NCBI GenBank assembly: GCA_035222895.1
Contig: JAVYIG010006394.1
Span: 1 to 64,000 of the forward strand
Source: Strongylocentrotus droebachiensis
Taxonomy: Eukaryota; Echinodermata; Echinoidea; Camarodonta; Strongylocentrotidae
Reading direction: 5' to 3'
Length of the DNA stretch: 64,000 nucleotides
Under the pieces are notes generated by a model. The model did no database searches. It was not told the origin of the DNA and saw nothing but the letters and a program-made list of their open reading frames with translations. The translations under genes were made by a program, and so were the position numbers. This document shows positions 10,358 through 22,079 of this stretch, piece by piece. Position 1 is the first letter of the stretch, and every line of letters begins with the position of its first letter.

Positions 10358-12575
10358 TTAAATAACGGACGTATCTCCAGTTTTCCTAACGCTGGAGTCT
10401 GGCTTGTTCCCACTGAATACGGGTGAATTTGTTTTGGTTTTTCCAGTGAAGAGCTCTTTGGTTGCGACCCTGAACTGTGGATTCTGTGCAGCGTAGATGA
10501 AAGGATTCAGGCAACTGTTGTAGAAACCAAGGATCGTGAGGACTCGATGAAGAGGAGTACCGATGTATTCAGACCATTCTATGAAACCAACGATCACACC
10601 TAAGAAGGCCACCTGATTGGGCAGCCAGCACACGATGTAGATGATGATGATCTCTAACATGATTATGAGCACGCGATTGCGAGCGACAACGTGGAAAGAG
10701 CTGTCTGTAGAGCTGGTTTTCCCTCGGAAGGTATTCCCTTGGAAATTTTTCGATTGGCGATGGAGCTCGAGCGCGATCAGGGACTGGGTGATGAGCATGG
10801 TGGCGACGGGAACAACTATACGAAGACAGAACCAGTAGTAACCTATAGCTGTTAAGCCTTGACGAGTTGTCACCGTTAACGTGCAGTATCCATACGTGTC
10901 GTCGATACCTGTCACGAAGAATCCGAACAGTAGAGACAACAAGGCTAGACACCAGATGAGGCCAATGGCTATGTTTACACGCCGGACAGTCACCATACTA
11001 CTGAATTGCAGTGGATAGACTACGGCGATGTACCTTTCAACAGACATTGCCATTAGGATGTAGGAGGAGGCAGTGACAGGTAACCAAAGAGGGATGTTCT
11101 GGAACATCACCAAACACCATAACATTCCTTGCCATGAGTTGGGCGCACGGCTTGGGGTCGGATAAGGGACGATGGCAAAGGATGTCACGAAATCAGCTAT
11201 GGCCAGATTTCCAATGAGGATGTCGGTTGTTCGGCCGGACAAACGACGACGACTAAAGATGACCATGATGACCAGCAAATTACCCAAGATTCCAACAGTG
11301 GCTGAGAGGAGTTGGAGAATGATGTCCCACTTCCATGTAAACGATTTCCAAACCCATTCTGAACCCCCTAATGTGAAAGATAACAAGTTTATTCGAGCAG
11401 TTGTTATCGTATTACAGAACTACAATCGGAGAGGTATCTGTAACAAGGTTTAGTAAAAGGGAAGGTGTTTTCATGTTCATGTCTTGGATATTCAGGCGCG
11501 TATTCCCACATTCAATCCTGGATATAATACTATACCTAGCCCTAAACCTAACCTTAAACGCAACTAAAAACCTAGTCTATATCTTTGACGAAATAAAGTC
11601 CGGAGCAATTGTTACTGGGGGAAATGTTGGATCACCATTCTGAGCGTGTCAGCTTGATCTTAAGTCGAGTTTGGAAGAAAACAAAAGTAGTAAGACTGAT
11701 GTGAGAAGATCGGAAGTTCTCTCCTTGCTGCACATGACTTGGACTCGTCCGGTCTCAAGCGTCTGATTTAACTGAATTATTATGACATAGAACATTATAT
11801 CCTTTATATCCAATTCAACATCATAGACCATTATGATTTATAAAGAGGGAGACGATACACACGCCTAATATAATTCGTTGTTGATGTTATTGGATGATTG
11901 CTGGTTATATACCTACCATGATAATTATGAAGATCAAGTTAATGATAAAGGAAGACGATATGGTTCAACTAATTTTCTTCTCTTTTTTTAATTAATTAAT
12001 TATTATTATTATTTATTTTATTTTATTTTTTTTTTTTGGGGGGGGGGGAGGGTACAATAATTGTTATTATTGTTCCTACTTAATTACACTTCATCTAATT
12101 ATGTTTTTACTTAAAGTAAATATCCATCAGCTTCACATCTGCACTTACCTGAACCGAAGTCTGTAATTTCTGTTGAAAAGTTGGACGCGGATGTCAAAAG
12201 CTTCTCCGAGGTCATTCCGTCACTGGACCAATGCACACTCGTAATGGCGCTTCCCGCGCTCGTCCCAGTTGGCGCCGTATCCAAAGCGCCATCTTCCTCA
12301 CCGGTGGTATGTAGTAATCCGCCATTGGTATACAATGTAATCTCGGTGGCGCCACCGCCAGGGCTAGTTGCGGAGGTATATTCCGTGGTGCCATTTTCAC
12401 TGATTGTAGTGAAAGTGGTAGGGGACGTGAATGAAGTTGGCGGGACGCTGTCATGTGTGGTGGGCGTGGTCAGATCATGGTTTGTCGCTGTCTGAGTAAA
12501 TGCTGTTCTGATTACCCCCGAGAACAAGAGGAGGGCCATGAATGTCCACATGGTTGCCGATTCGAGTGGTGGCAT
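10358..12575 (-). CDS. Rhodopsin-class (class A) GPCR with secreted-type Thr/Ser-rich N-terminus; two coding exons, 478 aa
   Basis: Coding exons are 12149-12575 and 10358-11367. The donor TTCAG|GTAAGTGC and acceptor CACATTAG|GGGGTTCAG join in frame (phase 1). Exon 1 gives a signal peptide (MWTFMALLLFSGVIRTAFTQ from the second Met, 12551; first Met 12575) and about 115 residues rich in Thr and Ser, with N-glycosylation sites NGT and NFS. Exon 2 carries all seven transmembrane segments. It has GN (Asn172) in TM1, NLAIAD (Asp201) in TM2, Cys227/Cys304 for the extracellular disulfide, ERY at 253-255, CWLP at 389-392 and NPFIY at 430-434. The cytoplasmic loop 3 and tail are short and Ser/Thr-rich. 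The ligand is unknown. It looks like a lineage-expanded orphan receptor of echinoderm type; peptide-receptor affinity is possible but not demonstrable here. Confidence 0.9.
11535..11640 (+). repeat. CCTAAACCTAACC-bearing dispersed repeat (copy 1)
   Basis: The stretch CTAGCCCTAAACCTAACC, then TTTGACGAAATAAAG and GGAGCAATTGTTACTGGGG, reappears diverged at 34226-34360. It lies in the GPCR intron. It is a dispersed repeat with a degenerate CCTAA run rather than a true telomere tract. Confidence 0.55.
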
Positions 12576-13097
12576 TTCGCTATCTTTAAAAACAATGAGG
12601 AATTTAGTTTCAAAATCTTGCACTAAACATTTAGGTTAAACGGTGTGGTAAGGACAAGTTCGTTTGTCACATATTTTGTTTACCGAATACTAGAACCACA
12701 GTTCACGAGAGAGAAAAATTCTACCACGTTTTATGTATAAATTTACTGTTGAAGCAAAATGCAAAAATTATTTATCAAAATGTATGCACTGCCACAAATG
12801 TTCATTTATACGAGCAATTATCATGGAGGAAAATCATCTAAATTCAGCCATGTATATTGCTTCATAAAGTAGATTAATTGAGTTTGTTTTCTGACTGAAA
12901 TGTTAAGGAGGAGAGAATGGACTCTCCAATTATGAAATAATAATTGACACGATCGACATAAGTCTTTCTTGATTTTGTTTCTTAACGTTATGTTTGTTAA
13001 TTTGTGTTTGTTTGTTTATTTGATTGATTGCTTGTCGCGTTGTGATTTTGCTGGAATATTGATGCTAATGTCATGTGTACCGGGGCACATCCATACG
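12576..13097. other. Region upstream of GPCR coding exon 1
   Basis: On the minus strand CATTGTTTTTAAAG just before the first ATG is an acceptable splice acceptor, so the coding exon may begin there with a non-coding exon further upstream (see 18050-18160). Otherwise nothing is recognised. Confidence 0.4.
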
Positions 13098-13275
13098 TTT
13101 GTAATCCCGTGCAGATGTATGTATTCATATTCGTAATTAGCAAGATGCAAACACGATCGCGACTACTTTAGATCTTGTACGTCATCTTTTGTAATTGTGC
13201 GAATGTTGCAATGTTATATTACGTAATCCGAACATGATTTTTAATGGACGTACAATGGGGTAATTAAATCGATTT
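13098..13275 (+). repeat. Direct repeat pair, left copy (right copy at 14392-14560)
   Basis: The segments ATATTCGTAATTAGCAAGAT, GCAAACACGA, ACGTCATCTTT and AATTGTGCGAAT occur in the same order at 13128-13210 and 14392-14490. The two copies bracket a MITE (13308-13665) and the motif-rich element 13711-14385, as if these elements had split or arrived with a duplicated block. It is non-coding. Confidence 0.6.
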
Positions 13276-13307
13276 TATGATAACGTCATGTATACCGAGA
13301 CGGGTCT

Positions 13308-13665
13308 AGTTTTAACCTAGACCAGCCATCCTAGCGCTGCATTTGATTGGCTCAAAAGGAATCTATACGTCATGCGCTGGTCATAAATATTCATAATACT
13401 CACGCAAACAGAATATGATGTGATAATTTATTATTTTATGAGATTGCATACAAAAATTACAAGTGCAAAGCTAACTGACATCGCGAGAAAATCGATACGC
13501 TTGCCGTAAACAAATGACTACCCAGCTCGAAACTTGTCAATAATAATTGCGACATACCGGTTAGTCCAGTATCTGGCCGATTTAATTTGTGATCTCCACC
13601 ACACCGTACCAACGCAAATATTCAAATATTCAAATGCAGCGCAAAGATGGCTGGTCTAGGTTAAA
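13308..13665. mobile_element. MITE with ~34-bp terminal inverted repeats
   Basis: The left end TTTAACCTAGACCAGCCATC and the reverse complement of the right end TTTAACCTAGACCAGCCATC are identical over the first 20 bases and continue with GCGCTGCATTT. The length is about 358 bp and there is no coding frame. Confidence 0.85.
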
Positions 13666-13710
13666 AAAGATACTACCTCCATAAATTTGTAATCCCGTGC
13701 AGATTTATTT

Positions 13711-14385
13711 ATATGCCAAAAGGGCCTTAACTGCTTTTGGCCATTCCGAGATAATCGCGTTTAAAGTTTTGGCCTCTCTAATAATCAAAATTTTGTGGTC
13801 GTTTTTTTTTTTTGAAGCCAATTTCGATAAATGTGTTAAGTTATTAAGTTTTACATGAAATGTGTTAAATGTGTTATAAAATATTCAGAATTTTACATAC
13901 TATGTGCAAAAAGCATGTTAGGGCCTTTTTGGCATAAGGCTTTGTAGCGTGTTTATGCCAGAAGGGCCGTAACCTACTCGGCATTACGCCAAAAGTGGCG
14001 TAACCTACGCGGCGTTATGCCAAAAGGGCCTTAACCTGCCGTTAACGTACGCGCGCATAGTTAGCGCCAAAGACGTTTAAATATAATTATAATTGTAGAC
14101 TAATCATGTTTTTAATGGTGTTCTACTCATATTTATTGAATTAAATGGAAATTACGAAATAATCTGTCATTGATAAAAGATTTGCCGTGTAGGTTAAGGC
14201 CCTTTTGGCGTAAGGAAAAAGATGAGATACGCGTTAAGGCCCTTTTGAAATTCATAATTATCTTCATAAATAAATCGAATTTAACAAGTGAAGCACATCA
14301 TTTTAAAGAAAATGTTGAAATCTACAAGGTGATGTTAATAACTCAATAACCCCCAAAATCGGGTTAAGGCCCTTTTGGCATAAGG
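13711..14385. mobile_element. Fold-back element made of repeated GCCAAAAGGGCCTTAAC motifs
   Basis: The element starts TATGCCAAAAGGGCCTTAAC and ends with its inverse GTTAAGGCCCTTTTGGCATA. The same 20-bp motif or close variants occur inside it: forward near 13957, 13981 and 14015, inverse near 13917, 14193, 14232 and 14363. Forward copies cluster on the left and inverse ones mainly on the right. There is no coding frame. It resembles a MITE whose terminal motif has amplified internally. Confidence 0.7.
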
Positions 14386-14621
14386 CCGACGAATATATTC
14401 GTAATTAGCAAGATGCAAACACGAGCTCAACTACTTTAGACTTAGGCAATTCGATTGGCTATATACGTCATCTTTTTAATTGTGCGAATATAACAACGTT
14501 TGATTACGGATCCGAAAATGATTACTAATAGTACAATAGGGTATTGAAATTGCTCTCGAGTTAATTTTTCGAAAGTATAATTATAGATGCGATCGTGTTG
14601 ACCTAACAATTAAGGTATGTA

Positions 14622-14685
14622 CCCTGAAATATTACCCTAATCTACCCTAATATTACCCTAATCTACCCTATTACCCTAATCTATT
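14622..14685 (+). repeat. Interstitial telomere-like run (TACCCTAATC)n
   Basis: ATTACCCTAATCTACCCTAA repeats imperfectly for about 60 bp. The core CCCTAA matches the animal telomere unit, but the period is 8-10 nt and degenerate, so it is a microsatellite with telomere-like core rather than a relic chromosome end. Confidence 0.6.
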
Positions 14686-14789
14686 TATCAGTTCTAATTA
14701 ATTCTAACATAATTTTGGCTTAACGAAATTCTTTTCTTTTTTTTTTCCTTCTTTTTTTTTACTTTGTAAATAGTGTAAATAGTTCACTA

Positions 14790-15085
14790 CAAAAATTTGG
14801 GAATTCTATTTTTCATATATTATATATTTGAAAGGTGTTGTAACGATCCAAGCTCTATTTGCTTATGTTTCATCACCTTTGTGTGTTCATTCTTCAAACT
14901 GTATATAAGTTGCAACTTGTCTTTGATAAAACAATGTTATATTCTTTTTCTATTCCTATTCATCCATGATCCATGTAAAATTGAAAATGATTTGTTATAT
15001 TATATTATTTTTTCATGTGATGTTAACTTCAATGAATTGTGAAATTGTGAACATGCATAAATAAATAAATAAATAAAATAATTAA
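14790..15085 (+). mobile_element. LINE 3' tail ending in (AATA)n
   Basis: A T-rich stretch without coding frames ends AAATAAATAAATAAATAAAA at about 15058-15078, in the manner of a non-LTR retrotransposon 3' UTR. No upstream reverse-transcriptase motif was found. Confidence 0.45.
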
Positions 15086-15349
15086 AATAAATTACCCTAC
15101 ATATTTTGTACAGGCAATCGTATGGAAGCTTATGAAATAATTTGATTACAGCCGGTTTGACATGCTCCAGTTAATAAATTCTTGTATTCACCGTAATTCC
15201 GGATTGCGTACCAGCTTCATCTCGCAATTTACATTGAAACCTTAGTAACATCATGATCATCCAACGCATATTTGAGCTAAAATGGGTTTAGAATACTGGA
15301 TCATTTTCGTAATGTTATCAACATTTAATGCATAATTTTGTGTTTAGTA

Positions 15350-15550
15350 CCATGTTGCAAATTATTTCATTCACGAATAATTAATGTATTTAATAGTCAG
15401 TATGCGAATTGCTAACATTACCTGTTGTCAGATGGAACAAGCCATAATGTTTGTCAAACCTAGCAACATTAATGTATGCAATTAATTGTCATACAATTTG
15501 ATAACATTACGGAAATGGCCTATTGAACGAAACATGTGTACCAACAGATC
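15350..15550. repeat. Dispersed repeat family (copy 2)
   Basis: It shares AATGTATGCAATTAATTGTC and ATTACGGAAATGGCCTATTG with the copies at 2330-2610 and 22490-22700. It is non-coding and diverged. Confidence 0.55.
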
Positions 15551-15784
15551 ACTTACAAGACTTTGGCCTGATTTATGCCCGTTCCTAAATGACGTATGAC
15601 ATAAATTATGACATAAATTATAAATTATACATTTCGCGAAGCATGATAATAGGTTGGGGTTATAATAAAAGATTGGGTTAAGGGTTGGGGAACATGGAGA
15701 CAGGGTGGGTTATAGGACGTGGAATGAGGAGACCTTTACAATCTTCATAAAACCAATAACTATTTATTTTTTGTCGCAGTCCTG

Positions 15785-16014
15785 CAGTGGCGGATCCCAG
15801 GTTGTCGACAAAACGAGAAAAAAAGCTTCTAATATTCACTAGCCATCCCATACAAGCGGGGATAGGGTATAGTTAACAAATATCGCTATTACTTCCTGAC
15901 TCGTTTTTCTTTTGTCCCCCCTCACCCTCCAGCCCTTTCTCATAATTGATTTACCCAATAGAATGAGGGCTACTGTTTTGAGCCACCCCCCCCCCCCCGC
16001 CTGATCCGCCTATG
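15785..16014. mobile_element. Short TIR element with GGCGGATC ends and internal poly-C
   Basis: The left end reads CAGTGGCGGATCCCAGG. The reverse complement of the right end reads CATAGGCGGATCAGGCGGG. A C13 tract sits just inside the right terminus. The same end motif (GGATCCGCC beside poly-C) occurs at 59519-59565 and 61610-61660, so this is a family with G/C-homopolymer subtermini. Confidence 0.6.
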
Positions 16015-18049
16015 TGATGTTTATATTAAATATTTGATTTGTCACCATCTGGATCAAGATAGAAAGACCTTTTTTCTAATTGGAATACAGCACTGATTTT
16101 AGAGAGAAAAAAGTCATAAGCAAAATCAATTACCACTTTCATCTTTGTTTTCATTTACAAAATAGGGGTATTCCCTTTCGTTGCCATAAAACGCATTCAT
16201 GCGGAGAAAAACGGAAACGACAATTTCCCCCTCTAACTAAATCGTTTTCGTTTGTTGAAATCCGGCCATGTCATATCGTGTTGACAAATATTGCTCTTTA
16301 TCATGGCCCGTTATTTAAATGACCAGTCATTCATTTTAATTGGGTATCACTATTCTCATTCATTGACCTCTCATAATAATATATGCAGGTATATACGTGG
16401 CAAAAAATCTAAATACTTTTGATTTTTACAGGCACATAATTATGATTATGATTTTATTCATATCCTTATCCCGAGTTAACATCCGGGTTTTCTCTGTATC
16501 ATCGTGTTTAAGTATGAATTATAATGGGGGATTTCCCATTTACGTTGACTGATTTATAAGGGTATATAGCTGTTAAAGGTTAGTTCGCATTTACCAAACT
16601 CAAACCATCATTTTCCAGATCAAAATCAATCGACCTTTCTCAAACCAAAAATCTATATTTATTAATACACGTATTTTTCTCTTGTAGAAAAAGGAAATTA
16701 TCCCACGAAGTGTTGCTTAATAGAATTAGTTTGTTGAACAAGTTGAGTAAAAGGGATCAGTGCTCAAAATGCATTAGCTTATTTCTGTTTCTATATTATA
16801 TTTTTGTATAATTCACATTTATCAAGTGGACTATATTAATTTATAAGATCACGGAAAGAAAAAATGAGGATGCGTGAGTTGCAAATGGTAGTGTGTTTTG
16901 TTTGGGGTTGATTAGTAAGGGAGGGGATATAATTTGTTTGATATTATGAATAATTTCATTCGAATTTTTATTTTACGATTGTAATTTATGAATTGTACAC
17001 ATATAAAGTTAATTGAATTATTTTATTATGATGAAACGAATTGTATTTTGAAAAATTATTTGTATTGTTTTGATATTGAATGAAATTGAAATAACAATTA
17101 AGTGGGGAAAAACAACAACAAAAGTGTATGTAGGTGTGCGTGTTCAACAATGTAACACGAGATTATTATACCAACAAATGCTTAAGGATGAAATTCTTAG
17201 ATTCATGTATTTCTTTGAAAACACGTACTCAAAAGTGTTAAGGGCAAGTTATATTGAAAATGCATGTATGATACAAATTGATGATTCCATGACGAAGATA
17301 TGCTTTTTTCTGATTTGTTTGTTGTTGACAAAATATGATATAGGTTCTTTATCAAGAAAAGTTGTATTAAATCAGTGACTTCTACGAAAACTGGGATATG
17401 TTTGTTTAGAATATATCATATATTTTATTTAATTAGCCTATAGCATCATCTGACAAAAAAATAAAAAATAAAAAAAAGAAAGACCGAGTCACGTACAGGA
17501 AAGGAATTCATAATTACTGATTTAGAATCTTTATTACGTAAGCATACATGCAGGCCTATGTTATGATCAATACTTCATGAAGAAAAAAATATTCTTGAAT
17601 TATGGGCCCTTAAATTCAGATGTACCATAGAATAACTTCACCTTTCGTTCATATATAATTCGTTTCTTCACACGTCATGTGTTAAATTAGGCATACTGCG
17701 TTAGATTTTTATGGTATTAAATAGTTGCAATAAAAAAATGCGTAAATGGGATGGCGATTCAACCGCAAGCATTGTGTTTTTCAAGTACCACAATTCGTAA
17801 GATATCTGAACTTTTCTTAGTAAACTGTGCTTGAGAAAGTCAGAGATTAATATGGATGATTCTTTTATTACTTAGATGGGCTCACAATAAAAGCAGAAGA
17901 AAAAACACAGAATGTCAAGATCAAAACACAAAAAGTAAAGTACAAAATATCAAATGGTATACAGACAATGGCTTAGAAGAGAACATAAATAGAGGAATAA
18001 ATCATAAGTGGCAGAAAAAGAAATCGACGAAGTAAATATGGAAACTTAC
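16015..18049. other. Intergenic or intronic, nothing recognised
   Basis: AT-rich sequence; the longest frame (17070-17378, 102 codons) has no recognisable motif and a composition expected by chance. If the leader exon at 18050-18160 is real, this is GPCR intron sequence. Confidence 0.45.
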
Positions 18050-18160
18050 CTCGGCTTCGAAGTTGCTGGAGTATAAATTACTGATCCTGTTTCTGCATCC
18101 ACTCAACGCGGGGCAATGAAAAAGTGTTTTATGTAGCCATATAATCTCCGCTTTTATATA
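18050..18160 (-). promoter_or_regulatory. Candidate TATA box and 5' leader exon, possibly of the GPCR gene
   Basis: On the minus strand TATATAAAAG (18151-18160) is followed by about 100 nt containing no ATG-initiated long frame. A consensus donor then follows: AAGCCGAG|GTAAGTTTC at 18050/18049. The stretch upstream of the TATA box (18165-18230) is locally GC-richer than its surroundings. The next matching acceptor downstream is the one before the GPCR start codon (near 12590), giving a 5.4-kb first intron. The link to the GPCR is inferred only from strand and splice signals. Confidence 0.4.
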
Positions 18161-18500
18161 CATGTAGGACGGCACGCGCAGAGGCTTAATTTCCCCCTTC
18201 TGTCCTATTATCGTCCGTGTGCGTAATAACTCTTCCTATAGCTGTGATGTCATTTCATAACACTTTCTTGGTATTTATGTGATGCAGGTTTGCACGAAGT
18301 CAAAACCTTGATTACTGCCCAACAAGAGTCATATTGATAAACACAATACCAGATCAAAACAAAATTTATATGACAAGAGATTATTCAGAGGCAGAACTCA
18401 CCAATGCAACAAATTTAATCAAAACAATTCTGGAAACCTATGAATGGAGCATTAATTCAATTTAAAGAGACTTCTGGCCTACAAATCTGTTTTGAAAGCG

Positions 18501-18638
18501 GATATATACATTTTTCTGACCTAATTCATGAATGGTTTCATTGTGTCTAATTTTTTCATATTTCCATTTTCTGGAAATATGGCAAAATTAGACACAATGA
18601 AACCATTCATGAATTAGGTCAGAAAATGTATGTATATC
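18501..18638. repeat. Full-length hairpin, 66-nt arms and 5-nt loop
   Basis: The arm from 18501 (GATATATACATTTTTCTGAC) returns as its inverse ending at 18638. The pairing continues inward to CATATTTCCA/TGGAAATATG around a TTTTC loop at 18567-18571. There are only a few small mismatches, mainly at the A/T runs. It is non-coding. Confidence 0.9.
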
Positions 18639-18639
18639 A

Positions 18640-20400
18640 CTGTTTCTATGCAAGAAACCGAGTTTGCGAGGCTTTAAATGGAAAATTAATTTTTAAACTT
18701 TAAAAAGGATGAGGAAAATCATTTGGCCTAACAAACAGTTCTATGTCAACTATAAGTACGGTGAAATTTCACTGACGAATATATTACGATCTTGATTTAA
18801 AAGGAGTAAGATGGAAAACTTCCATATTATATTGTTGCTTTTAATCTGATAATTTTTCAGAAATAACAATAAAAACATTTTAAAACAAATTTATAAAAAA
18901 AGATGGGAAACTTCCGTTGATTTAAAACATGTATTAACCCAAACAATATCTTTTCCTTTTGATCAGAAATGTAAACTAACAATAGGTTTTTGTTCATATA
19001 TGTATACTAACATGGAACGTTGTACAGAAAATAATTAGATTATGTTTTTTAACCAACTACAAAATTAAAAAAAAGATCTCTAAAAAGTATTGTACTAGAG
19101 GCCTTTAAGATACATGACATACATACGGGCAAATGATACGGGCATAACATAACAAATATAGAACTGTATATCGATATTACCCAAGCAAGCATTTAATTAT
19201 AGTACTTTTAAACTATACATATTTTCGGCTAATTCGCAAAGTTCACATTAAAATGCAATTATAGCTCTGTAACTCCCGCGAGATGTAGGAATGAACTTGA
19301 CAGTCGACCATCAAATATACGGATGGGATTCGATCGTGGTCGAGTTCTATGTTCCTATGTTCCCGATCGCAGCTACTCTCGATAATCCAATCTAAGGCAA
19401 ATATCATTTTCATAGTATTATCAAGTTTAATGCACAAATCTTTGTTTAGTGCCTCGTTACAAATTCTTTCATTTACCTGTTACGAATAATTGTATTTCAA
19501 TAGTCAGAATGGGAACTGCATACATTAAGAATGTTGTTAGGTAGGTCAAGTCATAACTATTGTCCAACCTGGTAACAATTACTTTCTCTTGGTGATAGTC
19601 ACGACTTCTTAAACCAAGAAAAATATCCCTCAAAATTAATCGGACTATAAATAATTCTCCAAAGGATTACAGCTTCTTTCTTTACAACCATAGATCGCTG
19701 TGGAATCAACAATTGTGAAGGAAATTTCCGCATGAGACTACATTATGGCTAACTGAACTTCAAAGCAGATAGTTAAACTGGCGACCAGCCCCCGACCAGC
19801 AAGGGTCTTGCACAAGGTTCATACGCCGTAGCGCCACCAGATCGGGCATGAAGGAAAAACAATGAGCGGCTCATGAACGTGCCTCATTAAAGATCAAGAA
19901 GTACTTCTTTTGAATGATAACTTTGCAGCGAGCCAAACCGCATTACTAACGGTCTCGAAATTCGTAACTCTTGCGTCACTGTATTTGACTTAAACCCATC
20001 CCTCCAAGCTAACAAACCAGAGCTTAACCAGAGTTTTGATTAAAGACATACCCTTTATAATAGTCAGTCCATCATTCGACCATCTTGAACGAATTTCAAG
20101 CTAGAAAGCTAAAGGTGCCTGGAAGGACAATACCTCTACTTCTAAGAGTTGACGGGAGACTCACAAAGTGTCTTACTGGGCCGGGACAGGGTGTCGTTCA
20201 TTGAAAAACCAGCCGAACCCCTCCCAAGGTTTGTCTCCTTCAGCTCATTCAAACTCAAAGGTAGAGTTGACACGTACCCCTTTCCCTTTGTAATAAGTAC
20301 CATAATTTTCTTCGAATAAAATTCAAACATGGTTTCTTTCTAATTCGATACCATTGAGTTTCAAATGTTGCTGAAATGACATGATTTTCCGGTTCCTTTT
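18640..20400. other. Intergenic; one dispersed-repeat copy at about 19440-19580
   Basis: The only recognisable feature is a diverged copy of the family at 2330-2610 and 15350-15550 (CATTTACCTGTTACGAATAA, TTTCAATAGTCAGAATG, near 19480-19520). No gene is seen. Confidence 0.45.
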
Positions 20401-20955
20401 TCTTCACTTTTGCCCATTATGCCAGAGGCGGCACTCCCGGTGGTGGGGTGAGGTGGGGGGGGGGGGGCACTGTGCCTCCACTTTTTCAGCTATCCCCAAA
20501 GTGCCCCTTTTTACAAAGGACAATTGCCCCTTTTTCTAATAACTGTCCTTTTCCTCTCTTTTCATCTCTGATGAGTACCTCTTTTCAGGGGCGAGAAATT
20601 CCCCTTTTCACCTTTGATATTTTAGCCCTTTTTAAAAACTTTGACTCGTGCCCCTTTTCCTTTTTAATAAGTGCACTTTTCCCTTCGTAATAAGAACCCC
20701 CTTCCCTTTATCTTAAATGCAATTTTCACCACTGACAAGTACCCCTTTTATTTTGACACGTGCCCTTTTCCCTTTCTAATAAGTACCATAATTTTCTTCG
20801 GATAAGTGCCCCTTTTCCTTTTCAATATGAGCCCCTCCCCCTTTTCAAAATGCCCCTTTTAACAACTGATAAATCCCCCTATTGAAATCTGATAGGTGCC
20901 CTTTTCCTTCAACAGATTCCCCGTTTCCATTTCCACAAGTGCCTTTTACATCCCT
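20400..20955 (+). repeat. Degenerate TGCCCCTTTT-type interspersed array
   Basis: Short runs of the form GTGCCCCTTTTCCTTT, separated by 15-35 nt spacers such as CTGATAAGT or TTTCTAATAAGTACC, recur about twenty times. They reappear on the far side of the SINE (21315-21480) and in the second copy of the tandem duplication, and a few occur at 60000-60060. The array is probably part of one repeat element. The frames in it are not genes. Confidence 0.65.
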
Positions 20956-20957
20956 GT

Positions 20958-21320
20958 TGAGTAGAGGTGTCGTGGACGAGTGGATATGTCACCGGACTGT
21001 GGATCACAAGGTCCGCGGTTCAAGTCCCACCGCGGCACTAATGTCCTTTGGCAAGACATTGATCTACATTTGCCACTCCTCCACCCAGGTGTTAAATGGG
21101 CACCCGGTAGGATGCGAAAGCTAATGTGCTTAGATTAGCAAGTGTGCGCTTGTAAAAATGACGCCTGGCTGGAATGCTCCCCAGGGAGTGGAGAATGTGC
21201 ATATATTGTGTGCGGGTAAGCCTGAATCCGATGACCGGGGTAATAATATATATATCTGTAAAGCGCTTTGATAGGGCCCTCCTGAAAAGCGCTATATAAG
21301 AAATAGTTATTATTATTGAG
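20958..21320 (+). mobile_element. tRNA-derived SINE (within duplication copy A)
   Basis: The head GTCGTGGACGAGTGG matches an A box of the Ser/Leu type and GGTTCAAGTCC a B box. The body includes the conserved CGCCTGGCTGGAATGCTCCC and GGGAGTGGA. The tail reads TGTAAAGCGCTTTGATAGGG...AAAGCGCTATATAAGAA. It has the same body and tail as the element at 44005-44345. Confidence 0.9.
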
Positions 21321-22079
21321 TGTCCCTTTTCAGGTGCAAGAAGTGCCATTTTCACATCTGATAAATGCCCATTTTGCTTTTCTAAAAACTGTCCTTTTTC
21401 CTTTCGATAAGCGCTTCTTTTCCTTTCTCCATAACATGCACCCCTAATTCGAGGCGACTTAAAGCCCCCTTTTCTATAATTTTCCCTAGAAATCGCTTTC
21501 CACGCTCGCTCGCATTCATAAATGTTATAATTATGTTACTTATGAAAAATTTTTAAATCTTTCTTCATTAAATGGTGCTTAATACTTATCAGGGTTTGAT
21601 TTTTCTTCTTTATAAGATGTTTTCCCGCTGCATGGTACCTCACAAATCTTAAAATTTGATTTCGCTCGCTTTGCTCCCTCGAAAATTAATAGTCAGACCA
21701 TCACACCCAAATGCAAAGTATGTTGCTTAGGCAGTATCTAGTACCACGCAAAGAGAGAAACAAACATTGATGTCATCTCTGGTAGAGTAATCACAATCAT
21801 GACGATGTAAGGGTATATATACCAATGGTTTTTTTGTTTATGTTTCCCTTTGTAAGTGCCCCTTTTTTCTCCAGAAATTGCTCTTTTTTGTTGGTGCCCC
21901 CCCCCCCCCATTTTGGAAGACGCACCGCCGCCCCTGCATTATGCTACTTAGTGGTGATGCGGATTTTTGACCACAACATTTTTTTTTTGCTCATTACGCC
22001 ACTGATACTAAGCATGGAATGCAAAATAATGATGGTAGAATGTTGCCTTTAAAAGAAAATATTGATACCATGAATTATA

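Noticed and set aside
14622..14685. True interstitial telomere
   Set aside because: The unit length varies (8-10 nt) and only the CCCTAA core matches; more likely a microsatellite.
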